Assembly (NCBI RefSeq): GCF_001043175.1
Contig: NZ_CP011494.1
Span: forward strand, 1,736,001 to 1,800,000
Direction: 5' to 3'
Length of the DNA: 64,000 nucleotides
DNA from: Marinobacter psychrophilus
Lineage (GTDB): Bacteria; Pseudomonadota; Gammaproteobacteria; Pseudomonadales; Oleiphilaceae
The position numbers and the translations under genes are program-made. Shown here piece by piece: positions 8,799 to 17,908 of the stretch. The notes under the pieces were generated by a model. That model was not told the DNA's origin and did no database searches. It was given only the letters and a program-made list of their open reading frames with translations. The number at the start of each line of letters is the position of its first letter. Positions within the stretch are counted from its first letter, which is position 1.

Positions 8799-9749
8799 AT
8801 GGCGTACGCTCTGGAAATTCAGGGCCTGACCAAAACCTATGGCAATGGTTTTCAGGCTCTTAAAAGTATTGACCTCAAAGTGGCCGAAGGCGACTTTTTT
8901 GCGTTGTTAGGCCCCAACGGTGCCGGCAAATCTACCACCCTGGGGGTGGTGTCGTCGCTGGTGAATAAATCTGCCGGGCAGGTGCGAGTGTTTGGCCATG
9001 ATTTGGATACCGAACTGTCGGCGGCCAAGCTTAACCTGGGCGTGGTGCCCCAGGAGTTCAATTTTAACCAGTTTGAAAAAGTGCTGGATATTGTGACCAC
9101 TCAGGCTGGCTATTACGGTATTCCGCTGAAGCAGGCTTTGATCTCTGCCGAGAAATACCTGAAACAGCTTGGGCTATGGGATAAGCGCAAGGCTTCGGCA
9201 CGCACGCTGTCTGGCGGCATGAAGCGGCGCCTTATGATTGCCCGTGCGCTGGTGCACGAACCGCGGCTATTGATTCTGGACGAACCCACCGCGGGCGTGG
9301 ATATTGAACTGCGCCGTTCTATGTGGACGTTTCTGCAAGAAATGAACCGTAATGGCACCACCATTATTCTGACAACCCACTACCTGGAAGAAGCCGAAGC
9401 CCTGTGCCGTAACATCGCCATTATTGATCACGGCCAGATCCTGCGAAACACCAGCAAGCGCGAGTTACTGCAGCAACTGAGCGTGGAAACGTTTGTCCTG
9501 GATCTTGCCGGCGGCTACCAACATTTACCCGAGCTTGAGGGCTATATTCACCGCTTTGATAAAGACGGTGCGTTGGAAGTGGATGTGCAAAAAGGCACCG
9601 GGTTGAATCAGGTTTTTGTGCAGCTGCAACAACAGGGCATCGAGGTAGAGAGCATGCGCACCAAAGCGAATCGCCTGGAAGAGCTTTTTGTACGTATGGT
9701 TGAAGCCAATGCCGACAACAGTGACAACGATCCAAAGGCGCAGTTATGA
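8799..9749 (+). CDS. ABC-2 type exporter ATP-binding protein (YadG-like)
   Basis: An ATPase subunit of an ABC-2 export system, about 316 residues from ATG 8799. Walker A GPNGAGKST (about 38-46), signature LSGGMKRRL, Walker B LLILDEPTAGVD and the switch histidine in TTHYLEEAE are intact. ATG 8799 is preferred over ATG 8793 because the CAGGA ribosome site ends right against 8793 but lies 6 bp before 8799. A C-terminal domain of about 85 residues follows the ATPase core. Its stop overlaps the permease start by 4 bp, so the two are translationally coupled. The pair resembles YadG/YadH; the substrate is unknown. Confidence 0.9.
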   Translation: MAYALEIQGLTKTYGNGFQALKSIDLKVAEGDFFALLGPNGAGKSTTLGVVSSLVNKSAGQVRVFGHDLDTELSAAKLNLGVVPQEFNFNQFEKVLDIVTTQAGYYGIPLKQALISAEKYLKQLGLWDKRKASARTLSGGMKRRLMIARALVHEPRLLILDEPTAGVDIELRRSMWTFLQEMNRNGTTIILTTHYLEEAEALCRNIAIIDHGQILRNTSKRELLQQLSVETFVLDLAGGYQHLPELEGYIHRFDKDGALEVDVQKGTGLNQVFVQLQQQGIEVESMRTKANRLEELFVRMVEANADNSDNDPKAQL

Positions 9750-10519
9750 CATCGCACGCTCTGTGGACTGCATTTTATACAATTCTGAGTCGTGAAATTC
9801 GCCGCTTCACTCGCATCTGGCCACAAACCCTGTTGCCACCGGCGGTCACCATGACCCTGTATTTTATTATTTTTGGCAATCTGATTGGTTCTCGTATCGG
9901 TAAAATGGACGGCTTCGACTACATGCAGTTCATTGTGCCGGGCCTGATTATGCTGGCGGTTATTACCAGTTCCTACGGCAACGTGGTGTCGTCGTTCTTC
10001 TCGATGAAGTTTCAGCACAGTATTGAAGAGCTGCTGGTAGCGCCGGTGCCAAACTGGGTCATTCTGGCCGGCTACGTGTGTGGGGGTATGGCTCGCGGTC
10101 TGGGCATTGGAGTGATTGTGACGTTTGTATCGTTGGCGTTCACCCACTTGCAAATTCACAACTTGCTGATGGTTGTGGTTACGGTGATTCTGACCTCGGC
10201 GCTATTTTCCCTGGGCGGTTTTATCAACGCCATGCTGGCGACAAAATTCGATGATATTTCGATTGTGCCTACCTTTATTCTGACACCGCTGACCTACCTG
10301 GGCGGCGTTTTTTATAGCATTAATCTGCTGCCGGACATTTGGCGCATGGTGTCTATGGCCAACCCGATTCTGTACATGGTGAATGGCTTTCGCTATGGCA
10401 TTCTGGGTGTGTCCGACGTAAATCCGTTTGTGTCTTTGGGTATGATTCTGCTGTTTATTGTGGTGTTGGCGGCGGTTGCATTGAACTTGTTGCGCCGTGG
10501 CAAAGGCATTCGTAACTGA
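9746..10519 (+). CDS. ABC-2 type transporter permease (YadH-like)
   Basis: A 257-residue ABC-2 membrane protein with about six membrane segments, the partner of the ATPase encoded immediately upstream (ATGA overlap). The stretches FGNLIGSRIGKMDGFDYMQFIVPGL and PLTYLGGVFYSINLLP are typical of the YadH/ABC-2 group. It ends 13 bp before the queF start, so it could be co-transcribed with it. Exported substrate not assignable. Confidence 0.9.
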   Translation: MTSHALWTAFYTILSREIRRFTRIWPQTLLPPAVTMTLYFIIFGNLIGSRIGKMDGFDYMQFIVPGLIMLAVITSSYGNVVSSFFSMKFQHSIEELLVAPVPNWVILAGYVCGGMARGLGIGVIVTFVSLAFTHLQIHNLLMVVVTVILTSALFSLGGFINAMLATKFDDISIVPTFILTPLTYLGGVFYSINLLPDIWRMVSMANPILYMVNGFRYGILGVSDVNPFVSLGMILLFIVVLAAVALNLLRRGKGIRN

Positions 10520-10532
10520 TTCAGGAAAATTT

Positions 10533-11351
10533 ATGGCACTTGATAATGCGCCGCTGGGTAAAATCAGCGAATACCCGGACACCTACGATCCCGGCCAACT
10601 GTTTCCGATTCCGCGGCTGCACAACCGCCAGCGTATCGGCCTGGAAGACGGTCTCTGGCCCTGGTTTGGCGGGGACTTATGGCAGGCTTGGGAAGTGTCT
10701 TGGCTGCGTTCTGGCGGTGTGCCAGTGGTGGCCTGGGCGGAAATCGAGTTTGCGGCAGAATCGCCGCAGCTGGTTGAGTCCAAATCGCTGAAGCTGTATC
10801 TGAATTCACTGAACCAGACCGTATACGCCAGTGCTGAGCGGGTTTGCGAGGTGATCGTTGCAGATTTGTCGTCAGCCTCTGGCGCCGCGGTTCGGGTGAC
10901 CCTGCACAGCGTTGATGAAGGCGCTCTGGCCCAGGGACGGCCACATGAATATCAGTTAATTGATGACGAACCTTTGACGGATGTGGTTTACAGCTATGCG
11001 CCGGAGTCCCTCGTAACCGGTACAAAGATCGTTAGCGAAAAGCTGTGTTCACATCTGTTGAAGAGCAATTGCCCGGTAACCGGGCAGCCAGATTGGGGTT
11101 CGGTATTAATTGACTATACCGGCCCGAAGCTGAACCGGGTTGGCCTGTTGCGTTATATAGTTAGTTTTCGCCAGAAGCAGGATTTTCACGAGCATTGTGT
11201 AGAGACTCTATTCACGGATCTGATGCGCCATTGTAAGCCGCAAGCGTTGACGGTAACCGCCCGCTATACCCGCCGCGGCGGCCTGGATATTAATCCGTGG
11301 CGCAGCACTCGTGCTGATGCCAATTCCGGCCCCCGCCTGATACGGCAGTAG
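10533..11351 (+). CDS. queF: NADPH-dependent 7-cyano-7-deazaguanine (preQ0) reductase
   Basis: QueF reduces the nitrile of preQ0 to the aminomethyl group of preQ1 in queuosine synthesis, the step before Tgt; queA and tgt are also in this window. The 272-residue length is that of the two-domain YqcD/E. coli-type QueF. The catalytic region CPVTGQPDWGSV (active-site Cys near residue 185) and the NADPH/substrate stretch ESKSLKLYLNS are present. Start 10533 follows CAGGAAA; an earlier in-frame ATG at 10497 lies inside the upstream permease gene and would add 12 atypical residues. Confidence 0.93.
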   Translation: MALDNAPLGKISEYPDTYDPGQLFPIPRLHNRQRIGLEDGLWPWFGGDLWQAWEVSWLRSGGVPVVAWAEIEFAAESPQLVESKSLKLYLNSLNQTVYASAERVCEVIVADLSSASGAAVRVTLHSVDEGALAQGRPHEYQLIDDEPLTDVVYSYAPESLVTGTKIVSEKLCSHLLKSNCPVTGQPDWGSVLIDYTGPKLNRVGLLRYIVSFRQKQDFHEHCVETLFTDLMRHCKPQALTVTARYTRRGGLDINPWRSTRADANSGPRLIRQ

Positions 11352-11377
11352 TTTTTTATGAGTCGCGTTCGCGCTGG

Positions 11378-12811
11378 TCAGTCCCGCTGATGGCGCAAAC
11401 GGCTAGCGGCTTCGTCTAGCGCCTGCAATATGGCAACCCGGTCGTTTTCGTTCACTTTTTCCGAATCCAGATACAGTGTAAAGCCGCTGTGCTCGTGTTC
11501 CATAAAGCTGCGGTTGCGGCCCAGGTCGCAGCGGTGATCGATTACCTGATACACCGCAATAGGCCTACTGAAGCCCTTAACCGTTACCTCGCCCTTATCG
11601 CGGCACATAATGCTGTCTTTAATCAGCGAAAAGGCTTCATGGGTGACCAAAATTTCACCGGGCTGTGCCAGATGCTCCATCCGGCTGGCGAGGTTCACTT
11701 CCTTGCCAATGATGGTGTAATCCATGCGATTTTCGGCGCCAAAGTTGCCAACGGTGGTATAGCCAGTGCTGATGCCCATACGAATCTGTAGCGGTGTCTT
11801 GATACCTTGACTGCGCCATTTCTGGCGCAGTATTTTCATGTGTTTGCGCATGTCGATGGCCATTGATACGCAAGCCAGCGTATCTGCTCGTTGACCACGG
11901 CTGGTGGGGTCGCCGAAAAAGATCATGATGGAGTCGCCCACAAACTTGTCGATGGTGCCGCCGTGCTTGAGGGCAATTTGCGACATTTCATTGAGGTAGT
12001 GATTCAACACATCGGTCAAGGCCTCCGGTTCCATTTCTTCCGATAGGTCGGTAAATCCTTGAATATCTGAGAAAAACACCGCTAGCTTTTTCCGCTGGGT
12101 TTCCAGGCGTGCATCCCGCTGGCCGGTAAAAATGGTTTGCCATACCTGCGGTGACATGTACTTCGACAGTTTTTGCGACAGTGCGATGGACTGCTCGCGC
12201 TGGGCTTGAATCAATAAGGTTGCGTGGCGCAGGGCTTTGGCTTGCTGGTGGGAAAACAGAGCAGTTGCGCAAATGTAAACACCGGCGACGATCACCGCCA
12301 GTAAATCTGCAACCGGCGGCAGGGTGATGGCATAGCCAGGGTTGAATAGAAAGAACACGGTCAGCGCCGCCGCAGAAAGTATAAGGCTGCCTGAGGCCCA
12401 CTGCTTTAAACCACCCACCACAAAGCAGGTGACCATCATCATTAAGGCAATGGCCGCGGCAGAAATGCTGATCAGTCCCAGGCTTCCGATAAACGCCCCG
12501 GAAATGGCAGAATCTATCAGTAACAGGTGCTGGCGAATGGTGGATGAGTTGCGTTTGCGCGCATCCAGTGAAAACAGTTGGGCCAGGTGGGGCCAGACTA
12601 TTGCAAACCCGGCCATACCAAAGAGCCACACTGAGTGGACCCCGTCGGCGATACCGGCGATCATAATGGCGGCCATGGCGGCGTAACCGAGCGTACGGCC
12701 AAGATAGTCGGGCATGATATGCACGGTTGTTGACGGTGTTCCTTCAGCAGAGTCAATGGCGTTAGCGGGAATTTTTCCAGTATCGCGAATGTTGGCAGGT
12801 GCTCTGATCAT
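11378..12811 (-). CDS. Membrane-anchored class III adenylate/guanylate cyclase
   Basis: A 477-residue protein with an N-terminal region of about six hydrophobic segments (roughly 35-190), a coiled linker, and a C-terminal class III cyclase domain (about 235-430). Both metal-binding aspartates appear, in FFSDIQGFT and in KFVGDSIMIFFGDP, and the transition-state Asn/Arg pair is in VNLASRMEHL. It should form a cyclic nucleotide at the inner membrane in response to an unknown signal sensed by the membrane domain. It starts 1 bp after the stop of the Mpo1-like gene, so the two are co-transcribed. Specificity for ATP or GTP is not decided here. Confidence 0.88.
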   Translation of the reverse strand: MIRAPANIRDTGKIPANAIDSAEGTPSTTVHIMPDYLGRTLGYAAMAAIMIAGIADGVHSVWLFGMAGFAIVWPHLAQLFSLDARKRNSSTIRQHLLLIDSAISGAFIGSLGLISISAAAIALMMMVTCFVVGGLKQWASGSLILSAAALTVFFLFNPGYAITLPPVADLLAVIVAGVYICATALFSHQQAKALRHATLLIQAQREQSIALSQKLSKYMSPQVWQTIFTGQRDARLETQRKKLAVFFSDIQGFTDLSEEMEPEALTDVLNHYLNEMSQIALKHGGTIDKFVGDSIMIFFGDPTSRGQRADTLACVSMAIDMRKHMKILRQKWRSQGIKTPLQIRMGISTGYTTVGNFGAENRMDYTIIGKEVNLASRMEHLAQPGEILVTHEAFSLIKDSIMCRDKGEVTVKGFSRPIAVYQVIDHRCDLGRNRSFMEHEHSGFTLYLDSEKVNENDRVAILQALDEAASRLRHQRD

Positions 12812-12812
12812 T

Positions 12813-13136
12813 TCAGAATCGAATCCTTCCTGTCAGCATGTCTTTGAACATAACCCAGTCGCCCATCAAGCTGTATAGGGGGTGGCGGAATGTAGCAGGG
12901 CGATTTTTCTCATAGCCAAAATGGCCCACCCAGGCGAAGCCATACCCAATCACTGGAAGCGCCAGCAGCCAAAGCAGGTTGCCAGACACAGCCACCCAGA
13001 CTATGACGGCAAGTACCAGTGAGCTGCCAATAAAGTGCAATCGCCTACAGGTTCGGTTACGGTGCTCATTTAAGTAAAAGGGATAGAATTCAGCAAAGCT
13101 ATGAAAGATTTTTGGTGCGCTCACAGTAGCCTCCAT
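12813..13136 (-). CDS. Mpo1-like (DUF962) membrane protein
   Basis: A small membrane protein of the Mpo1/DUF962 family; the yeast member is an iron-dependent dioxygenase acting in 2-hydroxy fatty acid breakdown. Conserved histidines are visible in YLNEHRNRTCRRLHFIGSS and WVGHFGYEKNRPATFRHPLYSL, as the family requires. ATG 13136 (107 residues) gives a family-typical length; an alternative start at 13202 adds 22 polar residues and has no better ribosome site. It precedes the cyclase gene with 1-bp spacing. Confidence 0.8.
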   Translation of the reverse strand: MEATVSAPKIFHSFAEFYPFYLNEHRNRTCRRLHFIGSSLVLAVIVWVAVSGNLLWLLALPVIGYGFAWVGHFGYEKNRPATFRHPLYSLMGDWVMFKDMLTGRIRF

Positions 13137-13246
13137 GTCGCTTTTAATTGTTGGTTTTACACGAGGGCACTCAGCCCGACATTCATGTTTGATTGTCACC
13201 ATTGAGTGCTATAACAAGGCTTTACTCTAACACTTGACAGGACTTT

Positions 13247-13801
13247 ATGACCGCTATCAGCGATTTTATTCTTGGCCGAAGTTCCGAGCCGCGTCTGCAA
13301 GCACCGGCACCGGGGCCGGGCGTTCTGGCGCGGGCTTTTGCTTGCGCGGCGCGAGCGCCAGATCACGGTCTTTTACGGCCCTGGCGTTACTTGGTGGTGG
13401 AAGGAGAAGGCCTTGAGCGCTTGGGCGATTTGTTTGCAGACACCTACGGTCCGGAAGCCGATGAAAAAATCCTGGCCAAGCTTCGCAAATCGCCACTGCG
13501 GGCACCCATGGTGATTATTGCGATTGCGTCACCGGTTGAACATCCGAAAATTCCGGCCCACGAGCAAGTTTTGTCCGCTGCCGCGAGCACCACCTTGCTT
13601 GAGTTGGCGCTTCAGGATGCGGGCTTTGGTGTTATGTGGCGAACCGGGTCTCCGGCTTATAATCCGGCGGTCACAGAGGCGTTGGGTTTGAGCAAGCAGG
13701 AATCGGTGATTGGCTTTATTTACACCGGCAGCGTTATTTCTGCCAAGCCTGCGGTGCCGCGTCTGGAACCGACGGTGTTTGTGTCGCGCTGGCCGCAGTA
13801 G
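13247..13801 (+). CDS. Nitroreductase family protein (YdjA-like)
   Basis: A 184-residue FMN-dependent oxidoreductase of the nitroreductase superfamily, compact YdjA subgroup. RSSEPRLQAPAPGPGVL near the N-terminus, RAPDHGLLRPWR (about 36-47) and GFGVMWRTG (about 124-132) are subgroup hallmarks around the FMN site. The start is supported by AGGAC 7 bp upstream. It stands alone between two minus-strand genes. The physiological substrate is unknown. Confidence 0.88.
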   Translation: MTAISDFILGRSSEPRLQAPAPGPGVLARAFACAARAPDHGLLRPWRYLVVEGEGLERLGDLFADTYGPEADEKILAKLRKSPLRAPMVIIAIASPVEHPKIPAHEQVLSAAASTTLLELALQDAGFGVMWRTGSPAYNPAVTEALGLSKQESVIGFIYTGSVISAKPAVPRLEPTVFVSRWPQ

Positions 13802-13870
13802 CCAGCGCTTATGTGCTCTTTGGGGCATTCTTTAAAGCAATCTTCTTAGCGTACTCGTCAACGTACCCTT

Positions 13871-14521
13871 TTAGAGGTCGTTCAGTAGCTCCAGCGTGTA
13901 AGCCAGGCGCTGGGGCGCTGACTCCATTTCCAGAATTTCCTGCATGAGCTCAGGCTCAAAGTGCACTACGCCAAACAACGCCAGGCTGAATTGACCGTCG
14001 GTTTTTTTCAACCATTCTTCTGATTCCGCCAGTTGTTTCACCGATTTCCGAATCGTCGGGTCGCCGTGGCCCAGAGCGACCAGTCGGTGCAGAATTTTAT
14101 CCCGCAATTCGGCGCAATCGCGGGTTTCACTGTCGCTTAGCGGTTGGTCACTAAACTCTGTGCATTCATAGATCTGGTACGGCAACTGCTGAAGCTGCTT
14201 GTCGAGCCGGTAGCGCTGCAGTATGTGCACGTTCAGCAGCAGGCGCCCGTCTTCCATGGTTTCCAAAAGCTCGCAGCGGCCTGCGCTGAATACGTCGTAG
14301 GGCCGATAAGTGGCCTGGTTAGAGCTTAGCGCCTGTTCCAGAGACCCTGCTTGCTTGCCCGGGCTTAACTGTTTTTCGGTGTGGCAGATAGCCAATAGGG
14401 TTTCGGTTTCCAGGCAGTGTTGAATCATCGCGCGGTAGCGCGGCTCAAACACGTGCAGCGGGAACACAGTGCCGGGGAAGGTGACGCACCCGGGAATAGG
14501 GAAGATGCAGATTTTGGCCAC
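13871..14521 (-). CDS. LON peptidase substrate-binding domain protein
   Basis: A 216-residue protein consisting of the Lon N-terminal (PUA-like) domain only, without ATPase or protease parts. It opens with the family sequence IFPIPGCVTFPGTVFPLHVFEPRYR. Such stand-alone proteins are common in proteobacteria and their role is not established. The start codon is GTG at 14521, with GGAGC about 7 bp upstream on the minus strand. Confidence 0.88.
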   Translation of the reverse strand: MAKICIFPIPGCVTFPGTVFPLHVFEPRYRAMIQHCLETETLLAICHTEKQLSPGKQAGSLEQALSSNQATYRPYDVFSAGRCELLETMEDGRLLLNVHILQRYRLDKQLQQLPYQIYECTEFSDQPLSDSETRDCAELRDKILHRLVALGHGDPTIRKSVKQLAESEEWLKKTDGQFSLALFGVVHFEPELMQEILEMESAPQRLAYTLELLNDL

Positions 14522-14813
14522 GGGCTTGCTCCAAGATGGTTGGCGGAAAATGGTCAGCTAAAGGTGGTCGACGAAAGTGGCGTCTACGTATTTTACGCTG
14601 CCGTTGCGCTAACTGCTCACATCCGGGCGGCAAAAACGTTGTGATTGGCGAGTGCCTGGAGGGCAGTTGCTTGCCGTTTTTTTGCAGTGGCCTCGGTGTG
14701 CCATTGTTCGAGCGGCTCAATGCCGACGTTATTGAGAGATTTTTAGCCTTTTAAAGCCTAAAAACAACGCTGCAATCCTGTTAAGACAAAAATTTCCACA
14801 GTTTTCACCATTC
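14522..14813. other. Intergenic region before flgB promoter
   Basis: No gene is supported between the LON-domain gene and the flgB promoter. It contains a 25-bp near-palindrome at 14740-14764 (TTTTTAG...CTAAAAA, one mismatched pair), 50-74 bp upstream of the -24 element, where an enhancer-binding protein could act. Confidence 0.4.
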
Positions 14814-14829
14814 TGGCATTGCACTTGCT
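14814..14829 (+). promoter_or_regulatory. Sigma-54 promoter of flgBCDE
   Basis: TGGCATTGCACTTGCT matches the -24/-12 consensus TGGCAC-N5-TTGCW with the GG and GC doublets 12 bp apart. It lies 69 bp before the flgB start. Sigma-54 (RpoN) control of rod and hook genes is established in Pseudomonas-type flagellar hierarchies. Confidence 0.85.
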
Positions 14830-14897
14830 TTTAACTCTTCATACACCTGAAACCGGCAATCTTTCGTTAACCGCCGGCACAGAATTGCGGAGGCAGT

Positions 14898-15308
14898 ATG
14901 GCAATCAACTTTGACAGTGCACTGGGTATTCACCAATACGCCCTTCAGGCGCGGGTTCAGCGCGCAGAAATTCTGGCCAATAATCTCGCCAACGCCGACA
15001 CCCCGGGCTTCAAGGCCCGTGATATCGACTTCCAGGCGATCATGAAGCGAGCGCAGAGCAGCGCCAGCGGCTTCGACATGAACACTACCAACAGTGGCCA
15101 TATGAACGAAGGTGGCGGTGCGCCCGGCTCTGCAAGCGACAATGATTTGTTGTATCGCACACCGCATCAGCCTTCGGTAGACGGCAATACGGTAGACGCT
15201 CAGCAAGAACAGAGCCGCTTTATGCGCAACGCCATGGACTACCAGGCCAGCTTCCAGTTTCTTAGCAGCAAATTCAGCGGGATTAGCAAAGCGCTGACAG
15301 GCCAGTAA
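14898..15308 (+). CDS. flgB: Flagellar basal body rod protein FlgB
   Basis: A proximal rod subunit of the flagellar basal body, 136 residues. The N-terminal coiled region contains the rod/hook family signature LANNLANADTPGFKARDIDF (about 29-48), and the C-terminal helix FMRNAMDYQASFQFLSSKF is typical. It is exported by the flagellar type III apparatus without a cleaved signal. It is first in the flgBCDE unit, behind a sigma-54 promoter, with GGAGG before ATG. Confidence 0.96.
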   Translation: MAINFDSALGIHQYALQARVQRAEILANNLANADTPGFKARDIDFQAIMKRAQSSASGFDMNTTNSGHMNEGGGAPGSASDNDLLYRTPHQPSVDGNTVDAQQEQSRFMRNAMDYQASFQFLSSKFSGISKALTGQ

Positions 15309-15342
15309 GCCGCAGGCAATACAGTGAACACAGGAGATTTTT

Positions 15343-15786
15343 ATGTCACTGGGTAACATTTTCGACATCGCCGGTTCCGGTATGACTGCGCAATCGCTGC
15401 GACTAAACACCACAGCGTCTAACATTGCCAACGCCGAAACCGCCAGTTCCAGCACCGGTGAAACCTACCGCGCCCGTAAGCCAGTGTTTGCGGCGGTCCA
15501 GCAGTCGCTGTTAAACGGCAACCAGCCGGCGTTCGGCTCTGGGGCAGAAGGTGGTGCCGGCGTTCGGGTGGAAGGCATAGTCGAAAGCGATGCCGATCTG
15601 CAGATGCGCTATGAGCCCAACCACCCTGCTGCTAGTGAAGACGGCTATGTGTACTACCCCAATGTGAATGTGGCAGAAGAAATGGCCGATATGATGTCCT
15701 CTTCGCGCAGCTTCCAGATGAATGTAGACATCATGAACACTGCCAAGTCGATGATGCAGCGCATTTTAACTCTGGGCCAGAACTAA
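15343..15786 (+). CDS. flgC: Flagellar basal body rod protein FlgC
   Basis: A proximal rod protein of 147 residues. N-terminal IFDIAGSGMTAQSLRLNTTA and the signature SNIANAETASS are followed by the FlgC-specific centre, and the C-terminus ends SRSFQMNVDIMNTAKSMMQRIL. It lies 34 bp after flgB and 16 bp before flgD in the same operon. Confidence 0.96.
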   Translation: MSLGNIFDIAGSGMTAQSLRLNTTASNIANAETASSSTGETYRARKPVFAAVQQSLLNGNQPAFGSGAEGGAGVRVEGIVESDADLQMRYEPNHPAASEDGYVYYPNVNVAEEMADMMSSSRSFQMNVDIMNTAKSMMQRILTLGQN

Positions 15787-15802
15787 CAGGCGGTAATCAA
15801 TC

Positions 15803-16477
15803 ATGAGTGCAGTAAACGCAAGCCAGGCAACGGATGTCCTAAGCCAATACCAGCTGAAACAGCAATCGGCAAGCAGCAAAGGCGATCTGGGCAAAAATGA
15901 ATTCATGGAGTTGATGCTGGCCCAGTTGAAGAATCAGGACCCGCTGGATCCGCAAGACAACGGCGAATTTATTTCCCAGTTGGCGCAGTTCAGTTCGCTG
16001 GAAGAAATGCAGAAGTTGTCGGGCAACGTGGACAGCGTGATCGGTGAATTCCGTTCTACCCAGGCTCTGCAGGCCTCCGCCATGGTTGGCAAAACCGTGT
16101 TGGTGGCGTCGGATTTGGCGATGCTTGGTGCCAGCGGCGAGGTTAATGGAACCGTTGATGTGCCTGCCTCAACCGGTGGCGTACAGGTGTCGATATTGAA
16201 CGGTTCGGGTGAGTTGGTGCGGCAGATGGAATTGGGTAGCAAGCCCGCCGGTTCTGCCAAGTTCACGTGGGACGGTAAAGACGGCAACGGCAGTGCTGTG
16301 CCGCAAGGATCTTATTATACAGTGGCTTCCGGGGCCTATCCCGGTGGTTCGCAGCAGCTGGGTACCATGATGAGCGCAAATGTCGACAGCGTGTCTTTGG
16401 GTAAAGGCGGCTCTATTTCTCTGAATCTTGCGGGCATGGGTTCGATTGACCTGTCGCAAGTTCAACAAATTAATTAA
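15803..16477 (+). CDS. flgD: Flagellar hook assembly scaffold FlgD
   Basis: The hook-capping protein that sits at the tip of the growing hook and orders FlgE subunits; it is discarded when the hook is complete. Its 224 residues include the conserved N-terminal export/cap segment (KNEFMELMLAQLKNQDPLDP, about 33-52), the FSSLEEMQKL stretch, and a C-terminal tudor/Fn3-like hook-binding part with the FlgD Ig-like TWDGKDGNG motif. It lies between flgC and flgE. Confidence 0.95.
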   Translation: MSAVNASQATDVLSQYQLKQQSASSKGDLGKNEFMELMLAQLKNQDPLDPQDNGEFISQLAQFSSLEEMQKLSGNVDSVIGEFRSTQALQASAMVGKTVLVASDLAMLGASGEVNGTVDVPASTGGVQVSILNGSGELVRQMELGSKPAGSAKFTWDGKDGNGSAVPQGSYYTVASGAYPGGSQQLGTMMSANVDSVSLGKGGSISLNLAGMGSIDLSQVQQIN

Positions 16478-16501
16478 TACCGGCGTCAGCAGGGGTGAAT
16501 C

Positions 16502-17809
16502 ATGGCATTTAACACAGGATTAAGCGGCCTCAGGGCAGCGGCGGTAGACTTGGACGTAACCGGCAATAACATTGCAAACGCCAGTACAGTGGGCTTCAAA
16601 GGCAGCCGCGTGCAGTTTGGAGACTTATACGCCAACGGCTTTCTAAGTTCTGGCAGCGCTCCGGTTGGCGACGGGGTTAATGTGCAAAGCGTTAAACAGT
16701 CGTTTGGCCAGGGTAACATCAGCTTTACGGATAGCGGGCTAGACCTTGCTATCGACGGCGACGGCTTTTTCGTGCTGAACAATGGCGGTGAACTGCGATA
16801 TTCCCGCGCTGGCCAGTTCGGTACCGACAAAGACGGTTTTGTGGTGAATAGCCAGAATATGCGGGTGCAAGGCTTTGTTGCAGACGCCGCCGGTAACTTG
16901 TCTGGCATTCGTGACGATTTGCAAATAGCGAGCGATAACCTGGCGCCGCAGCGCACCACCAACCTGCGTACAGACCTCAATCTGGATGCGCGGGAGCAAG
17001 TGCTCTCGACAACTCCGCCTTCTCCGTTCGATCCGTTAGATCCGACGACCTACAATCACGTTACGGCAACCAACATCTTCGACAGCTTGGGAAATCCCCA
17101 CGAGGTCACGCAGTTTTATACTAAACAAGATCCAGCAGGGGGTTCGCAGAGCAATTGGTTGTTACACCTGCAGATAGATGGCGAAGCAGTGGGTGGTGCA
17201 ACTGGGTCTACAACGACACCGCCTAACTACGTGCCGTATGAATTGGTGTTTGACCAAAATGGAAATCTGGCCACTGCTAATAACAATGCAAATGGCGTAA
17301 TTTCAGTCGATAACTGGGTGCCGAAAGATGGGGATTTAAACGCGAATGGAGCTGCGTCTGGAGTCGGAGCGACGTTTGATCTGAATTTGGGTAGCGCCAC
17401 TCAATATGGCAACAACTTCGGTGTCAATGATCAACGCCAAGATGGCTACACCACTGGCCGGCTGTCGGGGCTGGACGTTTCGCAGCAAGGCGTCATTTTT
17501 GCCCGTTACACCAATGGCCAGTCGAAATCCCTGGGGCAGGTAGCGTTGGCCAGCTTTTCGAATGCCAACGGCCTGTCACCTTCCGGTGACACCAGCTGGG
17601 TGGAAACCTTCGAATCTGGCCAGGCGGTTATTGGCCGGCCTGACACCGGAACCTTGGGCGCGATTCAGGCTAGCTCAGTTGAAGAATCTAACGTAGACCT
17701 GTCTGCGGAACTGGTGAACCTGATTATTGCCCAGCGTAATTATCAGGCAAATGCCAAAACCATTGAAACCTCGGATGCGGTCACCCAGACCATCATCAAT
17801 CTGAGGTAA
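16502..17809 (+). CDS. flgE: Flagellar hook protein FlgE
   Basis: The structural subunit of the hook, the universal joint between rod and filament. Its 435 residues have the conserved N-terminus (MAFNTGLSGLRAAAVDLDV, then NNIANASTVGFKGSR) and C-terminus (NYQANAKTIETSDAVTQTIINLR) that form the inner coiled core, with a variable exposed middle. It is last in the flgBCDE unit, followed by a strong hairpin. Confidence 0.96.
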   Translation: MAFNTGLSGLRAAAVDLDVTGNNIANASTVGFKGSRVQFGDLYANGFLSSGSAPVGDGVNVQSVKQSFGQGNISFTDSGLDLAIDGDGFFVLNNGGELRYSRAGQFGTDKDGFVVNSQNMRVQGFVADAAGNLSGIRDDLQIASDNLAPQRTTNLRTDLNLDAREQVLSTTPPSPFDPLDPTTYNHVTATNIFDSLGNPHEVTQFYTKQDPAGGSQSNWLLHLQIDGEAVGGATGSTTTPPNYVPYELVFDQNGNLATANNNANGVISVDNWVPKDGDLNANGAASGVGATFDLNLGSATQYGNNFGVNDQRQDGYTTGRLSGLDVSQQGVIFARYTNGQSKSLGQVALASFSNANGLSPSGDTSWVETFESGQAVIGRPDTGTLGAIQASSVEESNVDLSAELVNLIIAQRNYQANAKTIETSDAVTQTIINLR

Positions 17810-17838
17810 GCAATCAAGCGCCCGCTAGGGTGCTTTTA

Positions 17839-17870
17839 ACAGAACCGGGCCAGATAAGGCCCGGTTCTGT
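17839..17870 (+). terminator. Terminator after flgE
   Basis: A perfect 13-bp stem (ACAGAACCGGGCC with GGCCCGGTTCTGT) around a 6-nt loop; the following T tract is short. It separates the flgBCDE and flgF-L units. Confidence 0.75.
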
Positions 17871-17908
17871 TTACTCCTGAGCTTTTCTTATTTCGTTGCC
17901 AATAAAAC

